From the NCBI GenBank assembly GCA_021846515.1, contig JAJZWU010000002.1:1-40032 (forward strand): a DNA stretch of 40,032 nt. Reading direction: 5' to 3'. Numbering within the stretch: the first letter of the stretch is position 1; the number at the start of each line of letters is the position of its first letter. A program made the translations under genes and the position numbers. The DNA is from Actinomycetes bacterium. GTDB taxonomy: Bacteria > Actinomycetota > Acidimicrobiia > Acidimicrobiales > JAMCPL01. Of this stretch, positions 13,656 to 20,917 are shown one piece after another. The notes under the pieces are model-generated. The model had not been told where the DNA came from, made no database searches, and saw only the letters and a program-made list of their open reading frames with translations.

Positions 13656-14390
13656 ATGAGTGATGGAAAAAAGCCAAATGCTGGCGGTAGGGGAGTGTCC
13701 AACCAAGGTAGGACGGAAAGGAATGGTAAGCGCTCTTACCAAGATAGGGTACCTGGATCTAACAGGGCCAGACGACAAGCTGAACTGGCCAGAGCGAGAC
13801 GATTAAAGAAAATTAGCCTTACAAGTATAGTAACGGTTGTTATCGTGATTCTTGGTCTGGTGCTCGGGTTACATTTTGCCAATGGAGGTTCGTCTGCCGG
13901 CACGTCGTCCAAGCCGGGATCAAACTCTAACGCAGCAGTACCTTCGGTAGGATATCCAGCGCCGAACGGTACTCTGACATCTCTGGCTGGCGCTCAGGAA
14001 AGTATCGCATCTTTCAAGGGCAAGCCTACACTTATCTGGTTTGTCTCTACTTGGTGCTCATCTTGCCAGGCGGGCACGCAGACTATGGCTCAGGGTATCT
14101 CCAAGTTAAGTGCTGATGGGGTTCGTGTAGTGGAAGTGGAACTCTACAACGACCTTGGCCAGTCTGGTCCGTCAATGCAGCAATTTGCAAAATCTCTTGC
14201 CGGTAGTGAGTTCACCAACCCTGACTGGACATTCGGTGTGTCATCTTCAACTCTGACCAGGGAGTATGACCCCAAGGGCTATCTGGATATTTATTACCTG
14301 CTAAATGCCAATGGGGATGTATATTACGTGAACAGTACTCCCTCTTCTACTATGCCGAGCTTGCTGCAAGTTGCAGGGCGATTGGCATGA
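13656..14390 (+). CDS. Membrane-anchored thioredoxin-like (TlpA/ResA-type) protein with CSSC motif
   Basis: 244 residues: a basic cytoplasmic N-terminus (1-52), one membrane anchor (about 53-73), a Ser/Gly-rich linker, then a thioredoxin-like domain from about 97 with the redox motif WCSSC (C134 and C137) after PTLIWFVST. The C-terminal part keeps the cis-Pro-type strand DIYYLLNANGDVYY. It should act outside the cytoplasmic membrane as a thiol-disulfide oxidoreductase. A GAGGT ribosome-binding site precedes the ATG. The stop overlaps the start of its paralogue (ATGA). Confidence 0.82.
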   Translation: MSDGKKPNAGGRGVSNQGRTERNGKRSYQDRVPGSNRARRQAELARARRLKKISLTSIVTVVIVILGLVLGLHFANGGSSAGTSSKPGSNSNAAVPSVGYPAPNGTLTSLAGAQESIASFKGKPTLIWFVSTWCSSCQAGTQTMAQGISKLSADGVRVVEVELYNDLGQSGPSMQQFAKSLAGSEFTNPDWTFGVSSSTLTREYDPKGYLDIYYLLNANGDVYYVNSTPSSTMPSLLQVAGRLA

Positions 14391-15109
14391 GTGAATCTAC
14401 CTGTAGCAGCCAGGACGATCATGGGACGGATAGAAGCGGTTTCATGGGAAAGATGAGGTTTCGTCACTTGATGGCGATTGTAGTAGTGCTTGCAATTGTC
14501 TCAGGGATACTAATTGCACACTTCGCTGTCGTTGGAAGCACTAATAATAACCTTCATGCTGTAGGCGCTGCAGATGCACATCTTCGATCTGGTGGCCTTG
14601 CATCAAATGCCACCACCCAGCTGTCAACTCATGATAGCTTACCTCTTGCTCCTAATGCTGTGTTTACCAGTGTAAATGGGCAGCAGATGTCAATTGCCGG
14701 ATTGAGAGGTAAGCCTATCATGCTATGGCTGGTGGTGAACAGCTGTTCCAGCTGTTTTGCGAGTGTACCTGATGTTGCAGAGCATTTTTCGCAATTGACT
14801 GCTGGAGGTCTTAAAATAGTGACTCTCGGCCTGTACGGGAGTGTACCTTCCGGGAAGCCTGGTCTTAGCCAGATAGCTTCTTTTGGGCGGGCATCAATCA
14901 GCAATAATGGTATGGATATGTCAATTCCTCGCTCCAACTGGCTGTGGGGAGTTGCCTCAAAAGACCTGAGCCTGGCCTATGATCCGAGTGGCACTCCTGA
15001 TACCTATGTTCTAATCGGACAGGGGGGTCATATACGTTATCGCAATAGCGTACCGGTAAGCACCATGCCTCAGCTGCTTGCTGCCGTCAGAAAGCTGAGC
15101 TACCAGTAG
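14387..15109 (+). CDS. Second membrane-anchored thioredoxin-like protein with CSSC motif
   Basis: 240 residues, paralogous to the preceding product: anchor at about 27-47, linker, then a thioredoxin-like domain with NSCSSC (C120 and C123) after KPIMLWLVV, a matching middle (SNWLWGVASKDLSLAYDPSG against the upstream NPDWTFGVSSSTLTREYDPKG), and a shared end (NSVPVSTMPQLL against NSTPSSTMPSLL). The usual Trp before the CXXC is replaced by Ser. The 4-nt overlap indicates co-translation. Two such proteins in series suggest an electron relay or a heterodimer; this is inference. Confidence 0.8.
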   Translation: MSESTCSSQDDHGTDRSGFMGKMRFRHLMAIVVVLAIVSGILIAHFAVVGSTNNNLHAVGAADAHLRSGGLASNATTQLSTHDSLPLAPNAVFTSVNGQQMSIAGLRGKPIMLWLVVNSCSSCFASVPDVAEHFSQLTAGGLKIVTLGLYGSVPSGKPGLSQIASFGRASISNNGMDMSIPRSNWLWGVASKDLSLAYDPSGTPDTYVLIGQGGHIRYRNSVPVSTMPQLLAAVRKLSYQ

Positions 15110-15142
15110 ACGAAAGACTTGAAAAGACAAAGGAGATAAGGT

Positions 15143-15835
15143 ATGAGCTCATCAAGTATTGGAACTGACAATAAAGAAATACCCTGGTATAGATGGATTC
15201 GTTCCAATCTGCTTTTATTGCTCGCGTTGACAGCCCTTGTCGCGGTGGCAACGGCATGGGGAACCACGGCGGCAACTTCATCGAATGCGCCATCTGCTTC
15301 ACCTGCCGGGACGAAGACTATGGATGAGTATGTGGCAGGTACTTGGGTACCTTTTACTTCTACCTCTCCGTTAAATGCTGAACAATGGTCAATAGTAAAT
15401 GCGTACGCCAACTTCTCTACCGCTGCAATGGATGTATACGTTGATCACTCGGTCGCGCCTCTTGCTACGGTAGTGTCATCGCAGTCACATGTCACTGGTA
15501 TGTTCAGTCGCTATCTTGCCAAAGGAGTTAATCCAGAAGCGTTATATACACGAGCCACCGTTGAGCAGGTGTCGATTCATGGCTGTAGGGCTCGGCTCAG
15601 CCTGGAACTGTATTATCCCAGGGGGCGTAAGCTCTATTACGTATCTTCTTGGGTACGGCCGTTCAATCGAGCCAATTTTGAGCATGCGCACAACCAAGTC
15701 TACAAGCTGTCAGGTGACCAGAGTGGATCAGTCGCAGGAAACCAGCAGGCAACTGCTTCTCTTGGCCAACATGCACCATGGCAGTTTATTGGGGACAACA
15801 GGGTAGGCGGGGTAGACACGCCTTGTGGCATTTAA
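15143..15835 (+). CDS. Membrane-anchored extracytoplasmic protein, unknown function
   Basis: 230 residues with a short cytoplasmic N-terminus, one membrane segment (about 22-43) and an extracytoplasmic domain (about 60-230). It has two cysteines, C148 in HGCRARL and C228 three residues from the end, which could pair as a substrate for the upstream CSSC proteins. AAAGGAGA is 8 nt before the ATG. The 33-bp gap to the second thioredoxin-like gene suggests the same operon. I do not recognise the fold. Confidence 0.6.
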   Translation: MSSSSIGTDNKEIPWYRWIRSNLLLLLALTALVAVATAWGTTAATSSNAPSASPAGTKTMDEYVAGTWVPFTSTSPLNAEQWSIVNAYANFSTAAMDVYVDHSVAPLATVVSSQSHVTGMFSRYLAKGVNPEALYTRATVEQVSIHGCRARLSLELYYPRGRKLYYVSSWVRPFNRANFEHAHNQVYKLSGDQSGSVAGNQQATASLGQHAPWQFIGDNRVGGVDTPCGI

Positions 15836-15955
15836 AAGTTAGTTGATCGGCATTCGGTAGCAGGCCACCAGATTATCCAGTAGACGGCCAGGACATCGTT
15901 CGCCATCTTTCTGGGCGCGCATGGACCGCGCGGCTGCGGCCAGTTTAAGAGGTAT

Positions 15956-16011
15956 CTGAGAATGATCGCAAACCCACCCCGGGTGGGGCCAAATCAAGTG
16001 ATCATTCTCAG
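15956..16011. repeat. Nested palindrome: 12-bp inverted repeats around a GC-rich hairpin
   Basis: CTGAGAATGATC (15956-15967) and GATCATTCTCAG (16000-16011) are exact inverted repeats. Between them CCCACCC-C-GGGTGGG forms a second 7-bp stem. It could be fused ends of a lost transposable element, a miniature element, or a toxin-antitoxin operator. No transposase is present. There is no T-run, so it is not a typical intrinsic terminator. Confidence 0.6.
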
Positions 16012-16029
16012 GCCAGTATAATCACATCC

Positions 16030-16218
16030 CAATGGAAAGCACTGGCTAAAGAATGCGGAATGGCATCTGGAGAAATTCAGGTATATCGACCTGCATTCGA
16101 ACATGAGGAAATGAAGGTTGCGTCGCAGATGGAGGCGCTGCGCCGTCAGCGCGCAGACCGTAGTCGCCGGGCAACCGTGCTGCCGAGCGAGAGTGCTGAC
16201 ACTCCGTGTGGGAGCTGA
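16030..16218 (+). pseudogene. HipA-like kinase C-terminal remnant
   Basis: The open frame reads QWKALAKECGMASGEI followed by YRPAFEHEEMKVA and a basic tail, ending at TGA 16216-16218. The 'W+xhAxxxGhsxxEI...AFEHxD/E' pattern is what I associate with the end of HipA-type toxin kinases. No start codon context or kinase core is upstream; the frame is closed at 15946-15948 and the resemblance begins abruptly near 16027. Assignment from a short tail, so tentative. Confidence 0.4.
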
Positions 16219-16316
16219 CCATGGTGAAGAGCAAGTATCAACTCGCTGGATGTTGCCCAGTTAATCTTCAGGGAACAGAGCGCATACCAAGCCCAAAGTG
16301 CTTCAATATCCTCGTG

Positions 16317-16694
16317 CTAATGCAGGTTATTTAGTGCTTCGGTAAGTTTGCTTGCAGCGTCATCTGCCAACTCTTCCAATCCCTCGCCGGAAATTATGCT
16401 GTGAGGATCGGCTGCCCTTATCGTTGTTTTACCAGGCTCGACTTCTTTCAGCACAACATTGCACGGCATTACCAGGGCGGCATCCGGATCTGCCTCAAGC
16501 GCTTTGTGGGCAAGCACCGGATTGCAGGCACCCAATATTTTCATCGGCACGTGATCCACTCCGATCTTGTCTTTGAGGGTATGAGCTACATCTATTTCAG
16601 TGAGCACCCCAAAGCCATGATCGCCGAGTGCCTTTCGCACAGCCACTTCGGCATCGTCTATGCTACTTTGTACCGTTGCTTCTATAGCTTGCAT
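16317..16694 (-). CDS. DUF302 family protein
   Basis: 125 residues covering one DUF302 domain: a beta-strand start with an alpha helix (DDAEVAVRKALGDHGFGVLTEIDVAHTLKDKIG), KILGACNPVLAHKALEADPDAALVMPCNVVL, and a C-terminal helix. These features are diagnostic. The domain is soluble and of unclear function. The start is taken at ATG 16692-16694 because AAAGGAGAG lies just upstream; a longer version would add 18 poorly conserved residues. It is divergent from the PadR gene; the 169-bp gap likely holds both promoters. Confidence 0.88.
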   Translation of the reverse strand: MQAIEATVQSSIDDAEVAVRKALGDHGFGVLTEIDVAHTLKDKIGVDHVPMKILGACNPVLAHKALEADPDAALVMPCNVVLKEVEPGKTTIRAADPHSIISGEGLEELADDAASKLTEALNNLH

Positions 16695-16813
16695 ATTCTC
16701 TCCTTTTCTACTCCAACTAGCGCCGTGTGCATGCAATGAAAGTGGCACTACTGTCTACTTTAATCGTGCAGATTAGTCTTCAGTGTCTGGGACTGGCAGA
16801 TTTTTCTAAAATA

Positions 16814-16857
16814 AGTGTATAAATATGAATACAAACACAGTGTATAACACATATAAT
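16814..16857 (+). promoter_or_regulatory. PadR-gene promoter with direct repeats
   Basis: A perfect -10, TATAAT (16852-16857), lies 6 nt before ATG 16864, and no ribosome-binding site fits better, so the transcript is probably leaderless. AGTGTATAA occurs at 16814-16822 and 16839-16847 (25-bp period), suggesting a PadR operator. Confidence 0.55.
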
Positions 16858-16863
16858 AGAGGT

Positions 16864-17370
16864 ATGAAGAGTTTTGAAGGATGTTGTTCAGGAGCACCAC
16901 CCAGATGTAGGGCCATGATTGCCCCGGGAGTGTGGAGGATAAGGGCGCGTGTAGAGCGTTATATCGAGCCGGCCATCCTCTTATTGCTCTCCGAGGGCTC
17001 TACTTACGGGTACGATCTGGCATCTTCACTGAGTGAGCTGCTGTCGGTCAACGATATGGTAGATCAGGGCAATTTATATAGGTTGCTGAGAGGGCTTGAG
17101 GCAGAAGGGCTGGTTAAGTCGGAGTGGGCAGACAGCGCCCCCGGTCCCACCAAGAGAGTCTATGCACTTACCGAGGAGGGTAAGCAGCTTTTGGACGGCT
17201 GGGTCGAGGCGCTTAGGGGAACTTACGCCACAATAGGGAGGTTTTTGGATCGTTATGACCAAAATGTTCAGCGTAAACCTCGGACACTCCTGGGCAAAGA
17301 TGTAGGAAATGAAACTAACAACACTGCCGATCACGAAAGTGAGCAGTATAGAGAAAGGAGAAATGCGTAA
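16864..17370 (+). CDS. PadR-family transcriptional regulator with N-terminal Cys cluster
   Basis: 168 residues from ATG 16864, chosen because TATAAT sits 6 nt upstream; ATG 16825 would add 13 residues. The PadR winged helix spans about 33-125: IEPAILLLLSEGSTYGYDLAS, then DQGNLYRLLRGLEAEGLVKSEW and RVYALTEEGKQLL. An N-terminal extension carries C7, C8 and C15 (CCSGAPPRC), unusual for PadR and a possible metal or redox sensor. The stop overlaps the start of the next gene by 1 nt (TAATG). It is likely autoregulated and controls the Cys-rich partner. Confidence 0.88.
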   Translation: MKSFEGCCSGAPPRCRAMIAPGVWRIRARVERYIEPAILLLLSEGSTYGYDLASSLSELLSVNDMVDQGNLYRLLRGLEAEGLVKSEWADSAPGPTKRVYALTEEGKQLLDGWVEALRGTYATIGRFLDRYDQNVQRKPRTLLGKDVGNETNNTADHESEQYRERRNA

Positions 17371-17765
17371 TGGATAGGATGATGAGAGGACAGGGCACCC
17401 AAGCAGGTGGTATGGGACCGGGGAGAGGCCGGCAACGTTGGGAAGGGCCTGACGAGGATGGATGTGGCTGTGGTTGTAGGGGTGGTCACCAGGGTAATCA
17501 CGGATCCGGTCCAGTAGGTGGCCAGGGCTATGGTCATGCCGGAGGCCAGGGCTATGGCCCCGGATTTAAACATGCGCACAGACAGGAGTGTTGCCACGGT
17601 CACCGGGGAAGAGGCCGCTGCTGCTATGATCAATCCGAGGAGACGACCGGTAGCCCGGCTTCCCGCGAGCAGACCAGAGAAGAGCTCGAATCTTACAGAA
17701 GAGACCTTGAGCAGGAGATTGCAGATATCAGTAGCCGCATATCCAGATTGGACAGGCAGGAGTAG
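17370..17765 (+). CDS. Gly/Cys/His-rich protein with C-terminal coiled coil (DUF5320-like)
   Basis: 131 residues. The N-terminal 90 residues are dominated by Gly, with GCGCGC, ECCHGH and RCCYD cysteine groups plus many His, ideal for binding soft metals or an Fe-S cluster. The C-terminal 35 residues (SREQTREELESYRRDLEQEIADISSRISRLDRQ) form a coiled coil. This 'Gly/Met-Gly N-terminus plus coiled coil' plan resembles DUF5320 proteins that accompany iron-sulfur/NifX-type genes. GAAAGGAGA precedes the overlapping start. It is co-transcribed with the PadR gene. Confidence 0.7.
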   Translation: MDRMMRGQGTQAGGMGPGRGRQRWEGPDEDGCGCGCRGGHQGNHGSGPVGGQGYGHAGGQGYGPGFKHAHRQECCHGHRGRGRCCYDQSEETTGSPASREQTREELESYRRDLEQEIADISSRISRLDRQE

Positions 17766-17846
17766 TACCAACTGAGTAGGTTATCCAAGATAATCATTGG
17801 TTTTGCTTAGCCGGACGAGAATGCTTAATGTAGTCCATTGTACTTT

Positions 17847-17890
17847 GGTGCCTGTAAAGCACCACCGGTTACGACAGGCAACCAATTTTC
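17847..17890 (+). terminator. Possible terminator after the DUF5320-like gene
   Basis: GGTGCCTGT (17847-17855) pairs with ACAGGCAACC (17874-17883) with one bulge, followed by AATTTTC. The loop is long (18 nt) and the T-run short, so support is weak. A smaller alternative stem is GGTGC/GCACC at 17847-17863. Confidence 0.3.
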
Positions 17891-17965
17891 TCTATATGTA
17901 ATCTTGTAGAATGGTCCTGGTTGCAGAGATTTTCTCCAGAGGTGATGAAAATATGACTAAATTGG

Positions 17966-17994
17966 TTATAATTATCGATAGGTTGTGTTATACT
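17966..17994 (+). promoter_or_regulatory. Candidate promoter of the peroxiredoxin gene
   Basis: TTATAA (17966-17971) and TATACT (17989-17994) are 17 bp apart; a leader of about 40 nt with AAAGGAG then leads to ATG 18040. The -10 is good and the -35 partial. Confidence 0.5.
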
Positions 17995-18039
17995 AGTTAC
18001 TGGTAGAAAATTATAGTAAATGTAAAGGAGCATATAACT

Positions 18040-18675
18040 ATGACTATAAGATTGGGAGACGTTGCCCCGGATTTCACTGCTGATACCACTGAAGGGCAGA
18101 TACAGTTTCACGAATATCTTGGAGATGGTTGGGGAATACTATTTTCGCATCCTGCTGATTTTACTCCTGTATGCACTACAGAACTGGGAGAATTTGCCAA
18201 ACGTAAGGATGAGTTTACCAAGCGCAATACAAAATTAATCGGATTGAGTGTCGATCCGGTCGAGTCTCATAAGCGTTGGGTGAGCGATATATTCGAGACG
18301 CAGGGCCAGGTTCCAAATTATCCCATTATAGGAGACGAGGATAAAACGGTAGCCAATCTGTACGGAATGATACACCCCAATGCGAGTGATACCTTTACAG
18401 TGCGTACCGTCTTTATTATTGGTCCCGACAAGAAGGTAAAGCTGATGTTGACCTACCCAGCAAGTGTAGGACGGAATATAGATGAGATACTGAGAGTATT
18501 GGATTCTCTCCAACTAAGTAGTAAGTACCCTGTATCTACTCCTGTGAATTGGAAGCAGGGGTCCGAGGTAATCATTGCCCCGGCCATCTCTGATGATGAG
18601 GCCAAGGAGCGCTTCCCTGGCGGATTCCGTACATTGAAGCCATACCTCAGGCTCACTCAGCAACCCAGTGAATAA
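18040..18675 (+). CDS. 1-Cys peroxiredoxin (Prx6 group)
   Basis: 211 residues. The thioredoxin-like core carries the peroxidatic motif P38-x3-T42-x2-C45 (HPADFTPVCTTE) with R122 in the partner position, and the long C-terminal domain of the Prx6 group (NWKQGSEVIIAP ... GGFRTLKPYLRLT). No other cysteine is present, so a 1-Cys mechanism is expected, with the sulfenate reduced by an external thiol. The product reduces hydrogen peroxide and alkyl hydroperoxides in the cytoplasm. A Shine-Dalgarno (AAAGGAG) lies about 10 nt before the ATG. It stands alone. Confidence 0.95.
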   Translation: MTIRLGDVAPDFTADTTEGQIQFHEYLGDGWGILFSHPADFTPVCTTELGEFAKRKDEFTKRNTKLIGLSVDPVESHKRWVSDIFETQGQVPNYPIIGDEDKTVANLYGMIHPNASDTFTVRTVFIIGPDKKVKLMLTYPASVGRNIDEILRVLDSLQLSSKYPVSTPVNWKQGSEVIIAPAISDDEAKERFPGGFRTLKPYLRLTQQPSE

Positions 18676-18786
18676 CGCGAAACGAGAGTAGATTTATCTT
18701 TTTGCAGATGAGAGTGCTAGTGTCCTAATATAAGGCTTCCAGCGATTACTATTACACGGCCTTTTACGAAATCCAGCCTGCATCTG

Positions 18787-20055
18787 GTGGTTGCGGTAAC
18801 CGCCATGACTATTTGCGTGCTCCCTATGTTTTTGACCGGAGCACTTGGCGTGCAGCTTCGTCGTTCTCTGCATTTCGGTGTAGCAGGACTTGGTTTGGCG
18901 ATAGGTACCGCGTTCCTGGTTGCCGCTATTACCTCCTATGGATTTGGTCACCTGGCAGGCCACCTGGGTGCTTCCAGGCAAATGCAGATGGCGGTAGGGG
19001 TTGCCTCTGTATCATCGCTCGGGATATCACTAGAGGCGCATTCTCTGTGGGAGTTGATAGGGTGGCTTATTCTTGGAGGTATGGCTAACGCAGCATGCCA
19101 ACCAGCCACCAATCTTTATCTGGCTGGAACCGTCGACGAGCGCCACCAGGGATTGGCATTTGGGATCAAACAATCTGCCATACCATTGTCGATGTTGCTT
19201 GGCGGCCTTGCTGTACCGGCAGTAGCTTTAACCATTGGATGGCGCTGGGCGTATGGGGGTGTGGCAATTATTGGGTTTGCTGTAGCTTGGTACATTGCCC
19301 CGTTACGTGCACGCTCGGTGCATTCCACTACGCCTCCTCCTGCCAGTGGCTCGCATGGCAGTACGGCAGGTCAACCCATCTTCCCTTCTTCCTCTCCTGC
19401 CGTCGACGGTTCGCAGGGTAGCACATCATATGGCAATCAGGGTATGGATATGCGTCAGGGGTGGTATCCGCGCAAACATGAACTGCCACTCTATCTCGTG
19501 ATGTTAACTCTGGCAATGACACTCGGCTCTACATCAGCAAATGCTTTTGGCGCCTATTTAGTTAGTTCGTCTGTGCACCATGGTCTGAGTCCCGGCTTAT
19601 CGGGGATACTGTTTGGTGTCGGAGCTGCTACGGGAGCGATATCGAGAATAGTTTCAGGGATTATGGCAGATCGCCGCCATGGTCATCATCTGTATACAGT
19701 GGCTTTGATGTTTGTAGGGGGAGCTGTTGGCTACATACTGCTTTCCACCGGGATCTCATGGCTTATTACTCCGGCGGCTATAGTCGCTTTTGTACTTGGA
19801 TGGGGCTGGCCGGGGGTGTTCACCTTTGCAATAGTCAGTACTCACAGAGCCACTATCGGCCAGACTACTGGGATGACTCAGATCGGCGCCTACCTGGGTG
19901 GAGTGATAGGTCCGGTCTACTTTGGATTGGTGGTATCCAACAGCTCTTATATGTCAGCGTGGCTTGTCAATGCAGCAATTGCCATCTTGGGGGTAGTGAC
20001 CATGCTGATCGGGAGAGACCTACTTCGTCGTCATCTTCACAGTATTACGAGGTAA
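18787..20055 (+). CDS. Major facilitator superfamily transporter
   Basis: 422 residues with about 12 membrane segments split by a Ser/Pro/Gly-rich cytoplasmic loop at about 180-235. The second half has FGVGAATGAISRIVSGIMADRRHGH, a typical MFS loop motif. It resembles cyanate/drug-type MFS members; the substrate is unknown. GTG 18787 lies at the very edge of TM1. The frame is open back to a TAG at 18718-18720 with plausible cytoplasmic residues (TRPFTKSSLH), but with no ATG, GTG or TTG, so the true start may be non-canonical or GTG 18787. The 3' end overlaps the convergent mazG by 11 bp. Confidence 0.85.
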   Translation: MVAVTAMTICVLPMFLTGALGVQLRRSLHFGVAGLGLAIGTAFLVAAITSYGFGHLAGHLGASRQMQMAVGVASVSSLGISLEAHSLWELIGWLILGGMANAACQPATNLYLAGTVDERHQGLAFGIKQSAIPLSMLLGGLAVPAVALTIGWRWAYGGVAIIGFAVAWYIAPLRARSVHSTTPPPASGSHGSTAGQPIFPSSSPAVDGSQGSTSYGNQGMDMRQGWYPRKHELPLYLVMLTLAMTLGSTSANAFGAYLVSSSVHHGLSPGLSGILFGVGAATGAISRIVSGIMADRRHGHHLYTVALMFVGGAVGYILLSTGISWLITPAAIVAFVLGWGWPGVFTFAIVSTHRATIGQTTGMTQIGAYLGGVIGPVYFGLVVSNSSYMSAWLVNAAIAILGVVTMLIGRDLLRRHLHSITR

Positions 20056-20851
20056 GTATGGATCTAACATCCTCCCCATGACTAAGCCCGGGCGAGCTTG
20101 CGTTCGCGGTCTGGTCATTGCTTATGTTTGCAGCGATGCCATCGCGAAATTGGGAGGCGCTTTCTCGCAGGGCAGCTTCTGCGTCTATGCCGAGAGAGCT
20201 TGCTATACGTGCCAATGAGAGCAGCATTTCACCGATCAAACTGGACTCCAGGCTATATCCACCAGCCGATTCCCCATTTGGTTCCTGTAGCGTCTCTTGT
20301 TGCAGACTGGTTTTGAGGTCATTGAGGCGCCGCTCCAGATCCAGGAGTTGAGCCGGATATTCCACTGGGCATGTATTGGTTGAATTAGCCTTACGTTGCA
20401 ACTTTGCTACCAGTGAGAGTGCCGGCAGGTCCTTTGGTATCCCGTCGAACATACCTCTTCCTTCTGTGTCAGTCTTGATCTTTTCCCAAAGTTGGGCAAC
20501 TTGCTCAGGATTGGTTGCGGTAGCATCTCCAAAGACGTGAGGATGCCGAGCTATGAGTTTGTTGCAGAGATTGTCTGCAACGTCTGTTATTGTGAAGCGC
20601 CCCTTTTCCTCTTCGATCTTGGCATGAAAAAATACCTGGACCAGCAAGTCGCCGAGTTCTTCTCTCAGGTGATCTACTATATCGTCGCCAGGAGCCGGTT
20701 CTTGCCTGGAGATGGCCTCCAGTGCTTCCAGCGTCTCGTATGCCTCCTCAATGAGATGGCGTCCCAGTGATGAATGGGTCTGCTCTCTATCCCACGGACA
20801 ACTGCTCCTTAGCGTGGATACGAGCTCTTGCAATTCGGTGAAACTGTCCAT
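20045..20851 (-). CDS. mazG: MazG nucleoside triphosphate pyrophosphohydrolase
   Basis: 268 residues. The N-terminal MazG domain begins with CPWDREQTHSSLGRHLIEEAYETLEAL (E35, E36 and E39) and continues with REELGDLLVQVFFHA (E64, E65 and D68), the Mg-binding EExxE/ExxD set. RHPHVFGD and the following region are also canonical. The second MazG repeat is degenerate: EMLLSLARIASSLGIDAEAALRESASQF lacks the acidic metal ligands. Such enzymes hydrolyse non-canonical NTPs to NMP and PPi. The ATG is supported by family alignment; TATTAT lies 9 nt upstream. In many Actinobacteria mazG lies next to mfd; here they are about 12 kb apart. Confidence 0.93.
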   Translation of the reverse strand: MDSFTELQELVSTLRSSCPWDREQTHSSLGRHLIEEAYETLEALEAISRQEPAPGDDIVDHLREELGDLLVQVFFHAKIEEEKGRFTITDVADNLCNKLIARHPHVFGDATATNPEQVAQLWEKIKTDTEGRGMFDGIPKDLPALSLVAKLQRKANSTNTCPVEYPAQLLDLERRLNDLKTSLQQETLQEPNGESAGGYSLESSLIGEMLLSLARIASSLGIDAEAALRESASQFRDGIAANISNDQTANASSPGLSHGEDVRSILTS

Positions 20852-20917
20852 TCATGCCCTATAATAACAGAAATAGAACGATGATTACCGGACCTCTCTT
20901 TGTATGACTGACCTTTC

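Larger units (their letters stand above)
15836..16316. other. Degenerate 481-bp region without an intact gene
   Basis: Base composition and codon patterns are more GC-rich in patches than the flanks. It holds a nested palindrome (15956-16011) and a HipA-like C-terminal remnant (16030-16218). A minus-strand frame at about 15839-15955 (ending ...LLDNLVACYRMPIN) has no start and no recognised family. It looks like scar tissue from one or more lost accessory elements. Confidence 0.5.

Noticed and set aside
16046-16234. 62-codon minus-strand ORF in the degenerate region
   Set aside because: It overlaps the better-supported HipA-like tail on the plus strand and has no recognisable features.
15836-16316. 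Insertion-sequence remnant with a transposase
   Set aside because: No DDE, serine or HUH transposase motif could be found in any frame, so only a nested palindrome and a HipA-like tail are reported.
17966-17983. PerR-like box (TTATAATTAT...) before the peroxiredoxin gene
   Set aside because: Only one half-site matches the PerR consensus; AT-rich promoter sequence gives such matches by chance.
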